Shown piece after piece: positions 1-4,562 of a DNA stretch of 7,289 bases. Location: NCBI GenBank assembly GCA_021162285.1, contig JAGGYZ010000085.1, positions 1-7,289 of the forward strand, given 5' to 3'. Source of the DNA: Candidatus Fermentibacteraceae bacterium (lineage in GTDB: Bacteria; Fermentibacterota; Fermentibacteria; Fermentibacterales; JCC-6). The translations under genes and the position numbers were made by a program. The notes beneath the pieces were generated by a model. The model did no database searches and was not told the origin of the DNA. It was given only the letters and a program-made list of their open reading frames with translations. Numbering within the stretch: the first letter of the stretch is position 1; each line of letters opens with the position of its first letter.

Positions 1-231
1 ACTTTCGGGGCACAGTACGGCTACATCGTGAAGAACGGAAAGATTCAGGAGATGGTCAGGGATATCAACATAATGGGCAACCTTTTTACCACAATGAAGA
101 ACATTGAAGCAATGGACGACCACATGGTGCTCAGCGAGCGCGGTGGCTGCGGCAAGGGACAGATGAACATAAAGAGCGGTTACGGCGGACCCAGCGTTCT
201 GATCCGCTCCATGGTTGTGGGAGGTGTGTAA
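1..231 (+). CDS. tldD: TldD, C-terminal 76 residues (5'-truncated by window edge)
   Basis: The reading frame is open from base 1 and ends in TAA at 229-231, so only the C-terminus of a longer gene is present. The visible end has the features of the TldD C-terminal domain: a 'VRDINIMGNLF' stretch matching the family's conserved 'MIGN' region, then a Cys-Gly-Lys-rich turn ('GGCGKGQM'), then a closing 'GGPSVLIRSMVVGG' strand pair. TldD is the catalytic, metal-binding subunit of the TldD/TldE protease. Its HExxxH zinc motif would lie upstream of the window and cannot be checked here. The next gene is tldE, overlapping by one base (TAATG), which is the expected partner and supports the call. An internal ATG at 28 is not the true start, because the frame continues upstream without a stop. 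Confidence 0.88.
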   Translation, partial: TFGAQYGYIVKNGKIQEMVRDINIMGNLFTTMKNIEAMDDHMVLSERGGCGKGQMNIKSGYGGPSVLIRSMVVGGV

Positions 232-1538
232 TGGAAAAGCTTCTTAAAATCGCGGAGTCGAAAGGATGCAGAGCAGAAGTTTACAGTCTCAGGGAAAAAT
301 CTGTGGGTATGAGCAAAGTGAACAATGCAGTAAGCGAAGTTTCTGCATCGATTCAGTACGGTGTTTCTCTGCGGATAATCAAAGATGGTAAACTGGGATT
401 TGCCTACACGAAAAACCTCACCGACAGGAAACAACTGGTCGAAAACGCACTTGCATCCCTTGAGGCCGGGGTTGAAGCAGACTACGACTTCCCGGGGACT
501 GGTTCCATCAACTTCACACAGGATTACCACGCTGAAGTGGAATCAATGAGTTTTCCGGAGATGAGAAAAAGTGTTGAACAAGTTGAGGAGCTGTACGCTG
601 AAATGAAGCAGGGCGTTCTTGAGGTTGGAGCCGGGTGCGGAACCTCGGAAACCAGAATAATCAACACCTCCGGAGCAGACCTCCGTCAGAAAGACTCTTC
701 CGTGTACGCTTCAGCAACCATGATCTATCCGGGAACCAGCTCCGGTATCCGTAATATTTTCTACAGCAGTTCCTCTGTATCACCCTTTGCTCCTGATGCA
801 GAAAGGACAGTTGATTTTTTCAACAGTTCTCTTCCTGAAATTGAAATAGGAGACAGCCGGATGAAGGTGTTGTTCGCTCCGGATTCCATGTATGCCCTTA
901 CATGGAGGCTGGGCGTGGCCACTTCGGCGAAGTCATTCTACGAAAAGGTGTCTCCCTTGCTGAACAAAAGGAACCAGCAGATTGTCTCACCCCGGTTGTC
1001 GTTCATCAGCGACCCGGCATCAGACACAACGGGAAGACGGGTTTTTGATGATGAAGGAGTGAAAACACAGAGACTGCCGGTGGTTGAAAACGGAATTTTC
1101 AAGGCAGTTTACAACAATCTGGATTATGCATCGAAAACAGGGGAAAAACCTGCTGGAACAGGGTTTCGCGGGGGTATGTGGGGAGGAGACAGAATATCCA
1201 TGACCCCGGCTCCCAGCCTTTCCCATGCAAACTTTGCATACGGAGACAAGTCTTTCCAGGAGATGCTGGCTATGATCGACAGGGGAGTAATCATCTACGG
1301 AGCTCTTGGGGCACACTCCGGTAATATTCTGAACGGAGACCTTTCAATTGGTCTCAACCCCGGTCTGTATGTTGAGAACGGCAGAGTAACTGGCAGAGTA
1401 AAAGATGCCATGATGGCGGGAAATATCTACGAAATGCTTTCAAAGGTAATTGCAGTTGAAAATGCCGCTCACTACACAGACAGCATATACACAAACCCTG
1501 CAATTCTTCTTGATGACATAAGCGTAGTTGGTTCCTGA
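231..1538 (+). CDS. tldE: TldE/PmbA, non-catalytic partner of the TldD metalloprotease
   Basis: This 435-residue protein is close to the usual length of TldE/PmbA (about 450). In characterised systems TldE pairs with TldD to form a heterodimeric protease that admits unfolded peptides. It degrades or matures ribosomally made peptides such as microcin B17 and the CcdA antitoxin, and it acts in the cytoplasm. Visible family signatures are the N-terminal repeat-like strands (about 15-80), 'ATSAKSFYEKVSPLLNKR' (230-247), 'FDDEGVKTQRLPVVENGIF' (272-290) and the glycine-rich C-terminal block (351-403) containing 'GAHSGNILNGDLSIG' and 'MMAGNIYEML'. No HExxxH motif is present, as expected for the non-catalytic subunit. 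The ATG at 231 has a strong GGAGGT ribosome-binding site at 220-225, inside the end of tldD. The one-base overlap implies translational coupling and balanced subunit production. Confidence 0.93.
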   Translation: MEKLLKIAESKGCRAEVYSLREKSVGMSKVNNAVSEVSASIQYGVSLRIIKDGKLGFAYTKNLTDRKQLVENALASLEAGVEADYDFPGTGSINFTQDYHAEVESMSFPEMRKSVEQVEELYAEMKQGVLEVGAGCGTSETRIINTSGADLRQKDSSVYASATMIYPGTSSGIRNIFYSSSSVSPFAPDAERTVDFFNSSLPEIEIGDSRMKVLFAPDSMYALTWRLGVATSAKSFYEKVSPLLNKRNQQIVSPRLSFISDPASDTTGRRVFDDEGVKTQRLPVVENGIFKAVYNNLDYASKTGEKPAGTGFRGGMWGGDRISMTPAPSLSHANFAYGDKSFQEMLAMIDRGVIIYGALGAHSGNILNGDLSIGLNPGLYVENGRVTGRVKDAMMAGNIYEMLSKVIAVENAAHYTDSIYTNPAILLDDISVVGS

Positions 1539-1554
1539 CCGGCAGCATACAGAC

Positions 1555-1590
1555 AGCGTCAGAATGGTGTGTCATTCTGGCGCTTTTCCT
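1555..1590 (+). terminator. Rho-independent terminator of tldD-tldE
   Basis: AGCGTCAGAATG (1555-1566) pairs with CATTCTGGCGCT (1573-1584). This gives a 12-bp stem with one T-G wobble and a 6-nt loop (GTGTGT), followed directly by TTTTCCTGTTTG. It starts 16 nt after the tldE stop codon. Geometry and position fit an intrinsic terminator that separates the tld genes from hsp20. Confidence 0.85.
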
Positions 1591-1621
1591 GTTTGTTCTG
1601 CCTGCGAAGTAAAGACAGGAA
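1586..1621. repeat. Inverted repeat upstream of the hsp20 promoter region
   Basis: TTCCTGT (1586-1592) is the exact reverse complement of ACAGGAA (1615-1621). The match extends inward by one wobble pair and one A-T pair, and the arms are about 20 nt apart. It lies between the tldE terminator stem and the AT-rich hsp20 promoter region. It could be a regulator-binding site or simply a second weak hairpin behind the terminator. Its function is unknown. Confidence 0.3.
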
Positions 1622-1622
1622 C

Positions 1623-1655
1623 TTACTGTAAAAATTTTATAACATAATGTAATGC
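1623..1655 (+). promoter_or_regulatory. Candidate hsp20 promoter
   Basis: This is the most AT-rich stretch of the intergenic region. It carries two overlapping -10-like hexamers, TATAAC (1638-1643) and CATAAT (1643-1648), each one mismatch from TATAAT. No good -35 (TTGACA) stands at 16-18 nt upstream. No sigma-32 box (CTTGAAA/CCCCAT) and no CIRCE element (TTAGCACTC/GAGTGCTAA) is visible. Either -10 would start the transcript near 1650-1656 and give a leader of about 100 nt. The exact start is an inference. Confidence 0.35.
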
Positions 1656-1663
1656 AAGAAGAT

Positions 1664-1746
1664 ATCTCCTTTTAAGAAGGTTCTGGCAAGTTCCTTGCAT
1701 ACAGTAATTGTGTGAAGAAAATCCCTGTAAAGGGAAGAAAGGAGAT
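1664..1746 (+). promoter_or_regulatory. Structured hsp20 leader that can mask its ribosome-binding site (candidate RNA thermometer)
   Basis: AUCUCCUUU (1664-1672) is a perfect 9-nt reverse complement of AAAGGAGAU (1738-1746), the Shine-Dalgarno region of hsp20. A U-G wobble (1673-1737) makes it 10 bp. Inside the loop closed by this helix are two further hairpins: GCAAG/CUUGC (1686-1690/1694-1698) and UCCCU-GUAA-AGGGA (1722-1735), the latter with a GNRA-type loop abutting the ribosome-binding site. An alternative fold pairs AUGCAAG (1652-1658) with CUUGCAU (1694-1700) and the anti-SD CCUU (1668-1671) with a local AAGG (1677-1680), freeing the true site. Small heat-shock genes are classic hosts of RNA thermometers (ROSE and fourU types). 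This one matches neither consensus exactly, so the role is inference from pairing and gene identity. Confidence 0.45.
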
Positions 1747-1751
1747 CAGAA

Positions 1752-2186
1752 ATGTTATACAGAAAACAGTTACAGCCTTACGATATTGTCCACACTCTGG
1801 GCAACCTGGGCAACCTTGTTGATGGTCTCTGGCCGGAAAAAGGCGAAGATACCAGTGCGAACTGGCTGCCTCCTGTGGATATCTGCGAGAGGGCGGACTC
1901 CATACAGTTCAAGGTAGAGCTTCCCGGAATCCCCAGAGATGAAATTGAGGTGGAGGTTTCCAACGGGGTTCTCACCGTTCGCGGTGAGAAAAAGATGGAG
2001 GAGGAGAAAAAGGGCGACACCTGGCACCGAAGAGAATTCAGCTACGGTTCTTTCGTGCGCAGTTTCACCCTTCCCTCAGACATGAAGTCCGAAGAGGCTG
2101 AAGCGTCTTTCAATGAAGGTTTGCTCACCATCACTATCCCAAAGGAAGAGAAAGCTCTTCACCGGAAGATAGAAATCAAAGGCTGA
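1752..2186 (+). CDS. hsp20: Small heat-shock protein, Hsp20/alpha-crystallin family
   Basis: This is a 144-residue ATP-independent holdase chaperone that binds unfolding proteins in the cytoplasm and hands them to DnaK/ClpB-type refolding machines. The alpha-crystallin domain spans about 38-132, beginning 'NWLPPVDICERADSIQF' (37-53). It continues with 'VELPGIPRDEIEVEV', 'NGVLTVRGEK' (71-80) and the diagnostic 'FNEGLLTITIPK' (120-131, equivalent to the family's A-x-x-x-G-v-L motif). The C-terminal tail carries the I-x-I oligomerisation motif at I140-E-I142. The N-terminal arm (1-37) is short and variable, as usual. The ATG at 1752 is preceded by AAAGGAG with normal spacing, and an in-frame TAA at 1728 limits any upstream extension. 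The gene stands alone between two terminators, so it is probably transcribed and controlled independently, possibly through its folded leader. Confidence 0.94.
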   Translation: MLYRKQLQPYDIVHTLGNLGNLVDGLWPEKGEDTSANWLPPVDICERADSIQFKVELPGIPRDEIEVEVSNGVLTVRGEKKMEEEKKGDTWHRREFSYGSFVRSFTLPSDMKSEEAEASFNEGLLTITIPKEEKALHRKIEIKG

Positions 2187-2199
2187 CACAGGCGGTTGA

Positions 2200-2238
2200 A
2201 GCAAAAGGGGGTGTGACGAAAGTCATGCCCCTTTTGCT
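2200..2238 (+). terminator. Rho-independent terminator of hsp20
   Basis: AGCAAAAGGGG (2200-2210) pairs fully with CCCCTTTTGCT (2228-2238). Inside that, after one bulged G, TGTGAC (2212-2217) pairs with GTCATG (2222-2227) with two wobbles, around a GAAA tetraloop (2218-2221). The TTTT after the C run acts as the U tract on the + strand. The AAAA before the G run could give a U tract on the other strand, so the structure may work in both directions. It begins 14 nt after the hsp20 stop. Confidence 0.8.
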
Positions 2239-2278
2239 ATATTGGCTTTGTAGATAAGTTTCACAGCAAGGGGTCAAT

Positions 2279-2845
2279 ATGAACTTTACGGAACTCACAG
2301 AAAAGGCCAGAAGTTACAGACGGTTTAAGGAGGAGAAACCGGTTCCCAGCAGTCTGTTGAGAATGATGATAGGTGCCGCTGTCGTGGCACCGTGTACATC
2401 CAATCTGCAGCGACTCCGTTTCAGTATTGTTACCGGGGAACACGACAGAAACACACTGTTTTCAGGTATTGGCTGGGCTGGATATATCACAGACTGGTTC
2501 GGCCCGGTGCCGGGAGAGAGACCGGCTGCCTATATTGTTATTCATGTTCCGGAAAAAGACGAATTGTTTACAGGAATAGATGCTGGAATAGCTGCTTCCC
2601 ACATTGTTCTTGCCGGAGCAGCCCAGGGAGTGGGCAGCTGTATACTGCTGAACTTTGAGGCAGATGCAGTGAACAGAACAGCACCTGCTGAGGGATACAA
2701 ACCGGTGCTCGTTATTGCTCTGGGATACCCGGGAGAAACTGTGGTACTGGAAAAAGACAGCAAAAAGATAAGGTACTGGCGGGATGAAAAAGGTGTGCAC
2801 CATGTGCCCAAACTACCGCTGGAAACACTGATACTGAAAGGATAA
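2279..2845 (+). CDS. Nitroreductase-family FMN oxidoreductase
   Basis: This 188-residue protein belongs to the nitroreductase fold, whose members bind FMN as dimers and use NAD(P)H to reduce nitro compounds, quinones or other electrophiles. Visible marks are the N-terminal FMN phosphate-binding 'RSYRRF' (11-16) and 'APCTSNLQRLRFSIV' (37-51), the counterpart of the common 'APSxxNxQPWxF' motif. Also present are 'DAGIAASHIVLAGAAQGVGSC' in shortened form (101-121) and 'PVLVIALGYPGE' (142-153). The C-terminus 'IRYWRDEKGVHHVPK' (164-178) is seen in a short nitroreductase subfamily whose physiological substrate is not established. The usual Gln-Pro-Trp of the second motif is Gln-Arg-Leu here, so substrate specificity may differ. 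AAGGGG at 2268-2273 is the ribosome-binding site. It is the first gene of the downstream five-gene unit, and its stop lies 2 nt before pepP. Confidence 0.88.
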   Translation: MNFTELTEKARSYRRFKEEKPVPSSLLRMMIGAAVVAPCTSNLQRLRFSIVTGEHDRNTLFSGIGWAGYITDWFGPVPGERPAAYIVIHVPEKDELFTGIDAGIAASHIVLAGAAQGVGSCILLNFEADAVNRTAPAEGYKPVLVIALGYPGETVVLEKDSKKIRYWRDEKGVHHVPKLPLETLILKG

Positions 2846-2847
2846 CA

Positions 2848-4098
2848 ATGAATTCTGCCGCGAAATTTCGGGAACGCCGGACCCGGCTGGTTGATATGAT
2901 TGATGGAGATTACTGCATAGTAATAAAAGCTTCTTCGTCCAAGCCCACAAGTGCTGACGGTATGTACCCCTACACACCTTCAAGAAATCTTTACTACCTC
3001 TCGGGGATCAAACAGGAAAACACCATACTGATGATGTGGAGGCTTAAAGGTAGAGAAGCAGAGGAATGTCTGTACATTTCTCCCTACGATGAGGCGTATG
3101 CAAAGTGGTACGGCACAGTGCTTACAAAAGAGCAGTCCGCAGAAAACAGTGGAATACAGGACGTTCGTTTTGTCGGAAGCGAAGACAGGTTCCTGGACAA
3201 ACTTGTTTCAAGAGAAAAAATGAACAATTTCTACTTTGACTGGCACAACTGCGGGCTCAGTGGAGTGCCTGGAAAGAGGCTGTCGTATGTCAACAGGTTC
3301 AGAACGCTGTATCCCGGGTTGAAAGTTCAGAGCATTTCCGAACTGGTTTTCCGTCTGAGAATGATCAAGGATCAGGCGGAGCTGGATCAGATCAGCGGAG
3401 CCATAGAACTTACGAGAACAGGATTTGAAACTGCAGTAAAAAAACTTGCCCCGGGATTGAATGAGAGAGAATTCGAGGCGGAGCTTCTGTATCAGTGGGC
3501 AAGAGAGGGAGAGAAAACCCCGGCATTTTCCGCCATCGTTGCAGGAGGAAGCAGGGCAACATGCCTGCACTATGCGAGCAACGATTCTATTCTGGAAGAC
3601 GGTGAGCTTCTTCTTGTCGATCACGGTGCGATGAAGAACCTGTACTGTGCAGATATCACAAGAACGGTACCTGTGAATGGAAAATACACCCCCAGACAGA
3701 GAGAGCTCATGGAAATGGTTCTGGAAATTCAGGCAAAGGCCAACGAGCTGCTGCGCCCGGGAAAGCTTCACAGAGAGTGGAATGATGAGGTTCTTGAAGC
3801 CTACAAGGAGATTCTGCTTCGCCGGGGAGAGATAAAGGAACCGGATGAAATATCCAAATATTACTACCACGGTATAGGACATCACCTCGGGCTGGATACC
3901 CACGACGAAAACGTTTCAGATGTACCTATTGCGCCTGGCATGGTGTTTACCATCGAGCCTGGTTTCTACAGTGAAGAGGAAGGTATTGGAATAAGAATAG
4001 AGGATGATGTTCTTGTGGGAGAGAACGGGAACACATTTCTTTCAGCGGATATTCCCAAAACACCTGACGAAATAGAAGCGCTTATGGCGGCACGGTGA
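2848..4098 (+). CDS. pepP: Xaa-Pro aminopeptidase (aminopeptidase P, M24B)
   Basis: This 416-residue protein has the two-domain aminopeptidase P layout: an N-terminal creatinase/AMP_N domain (about 5-135) and a pita-bread catalytic domain (about 175-410). The dinuclear metal ligands are all visible: D258 in 'LLLVDHGA', D269 in 'CADITRT', H345 in 'HGIGHHLGLDTHDE', E370 in 'FTIEPGFY' and E385 in 'GIRIEDD'. H241 ('CLHYAS') and H352 ('THDE') match the conserved substrate and proton-shuttle histidines of aminopeptidase P, so the enzyme looks fully active. It removes an N-terminal residue preceding proline and is cytoplasmic (no signal peptide). AAAGGA at 2837-2842 lies 5 nt from the ATG. Its TGA overlaps the GTG start of tadA. 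Prolidase is the closest alternative, but the N-domain and the HGxxHxxGLDxHD block favour PepP. It is slightly shorter than E. coli PepP (441). Confidence 0.9.
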   Translation: MNSAAKFRERRTRLVDMIDGDYCIVIKASSSKPTSADGMYPYTPSRNLYYLSGIKQENTILMMWRLKGREAEECLYISPYDEAYAKWYGTVLTKEQSAENSGIQDVRFVGSEDRFLDKLVSREKMNNFYFDWHNCGLSGVPGKRLSYVNRFRTLYPGLKVQSISELVFRLRMIKDQAELDQISGAIELTRTGFETAVKKLAPGLNEREFEAELLYQWAREGEKTPAFSAIVAGGSRATCLHYASNDSILEDGELLLVDHGAMKNLYCADITRTVPVNGKYTPRQRELMEMVLEIQAKANELLRPGKLHREWNDEVLEAYKEILLRRGEIKEPDEISKYYYHGIGHHLGLDTHDENVSDVPIAPGMVFTIEPGFYSEEEGIGIRIEDDVLVGENGNTFLSADIPKTPDEIEALMAAR

Positions 4099-4562
4099 AC
4101 ACCGACGAAAAATATATGAGAATGGCTCTGCAGGAGGCCCGAAAAGCCTTCGACAGAAAAGAGGTTCCCGTCGGAGCAGTTCTTGTGAACGGCGGATACG
4201 GTGAATACAGGGATTCAAACAGAACAGCGGAACTTCATCTTCCGCAGACCCATGCGGAGTGTCTTGTGATAGATGCCGCCTGCAGGGCGCAGGGAGACTG
4301 GAGGCTGGAAGACGCCACGCTGTATGTTACGCTTGAACCCTGTGTTATGTGTGCAGGGCTTATTCTGGTATCAAGGGTAAAACGTGTGGTGTACGGAGCC
4401 TGGGACAAGAGGTTTGGTGCTTTTGGCTCCGTAACCAACCTTCTGGAAATGAGGCATCTGAATCACTATCCCGAAGTGCAGGGTGGTGTTCTCGCGGATG
4501 AATCGGCAAGACTGCTGAAACAGTTTTTCAAAGGCAGAAGAAGAAAGGGAGAGAAACTATGA
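4095..4562 (+). CDS. tadA: tRNA-specific adenosine deaminase TadA
   Basis: This 155-residue zinc-dependent deaminase would convert A34 to inosine in the anticodon of tRNA-Arg(ACG), allowing CGN codons to be read. The zinc and catalytic residues are present: H53-A-E55 (E55 as proton shuttle) and P82-C83-V-M-C86. Other TadA hallmarks are 'EVPVGAVLV' (23-31), 'LEDATLYVTLEPCVMCAG' (71-88), 'SRVKRVVYGAWDKRFGAFGS' (93-112) and 'LNHYPEVQGGVLADE' (122-136). The basic C-terminus is typical. The stretch before HAE reads 'NRTAELHLPQT' (42-52), lacking the common Asp-Pro-Thr-Ala, so this loop is divergent. The start is the GTG at 4095, overlapping the pepP TGA (4096-4098); no good ATG lies nearby. The stop overlaps the next start (ATGA, 4559-4562). 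A general cytidine/guanine deaminase is a less likely alternative. Confidence 0.9.
   Translation: MNTDEKYMRMALQEARKAFDRKEVPVGAVLVNGGYGEYRDSNRTAELHLPQTHAECLVIDAACRAQGDWRLEDATLYVTLEPCVMCAGLILVSRVKRVVYGAWDKRFGAFGSVTNLLEMRHLNHYPEVQGGVLADESARLLKQFFKGRRRKGEKL

Noticed and set aside
1591..1751. CIRCE element or sigma-32 promoter for hsp20
   Set aside because: No TTAGCACTC/GAGTGCTAA pair and no CTTGAAA...CCCCAT pair was found on reading both strands of the intergenic region.
1708..1917. A 69-codon plus-strand frame starting at 1708 and overlapping the hsp20 start
   Set aside because: It is out of frame with hsp20, has no ribosome-binding site at 1708, and its product has no motif.
2232..2260. Promoter for the nitroreductase-led operon (TTTTGC with GATAAG/ATAAGT about 16 nt downstream)
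   Set aside because: The hexamers are weak and the -35 falls inside the terminator stem. A promoter is probably in 2187-2278, but I cannot place it.
3208..3903. A 231-codon open frame on the minus strand opposite pepP
   Set aside because: It lies wholly inside pepP, whose metal ligands and domain order are unmistakable. Its translation is Ser/Cys-rich with no recognisable motif.
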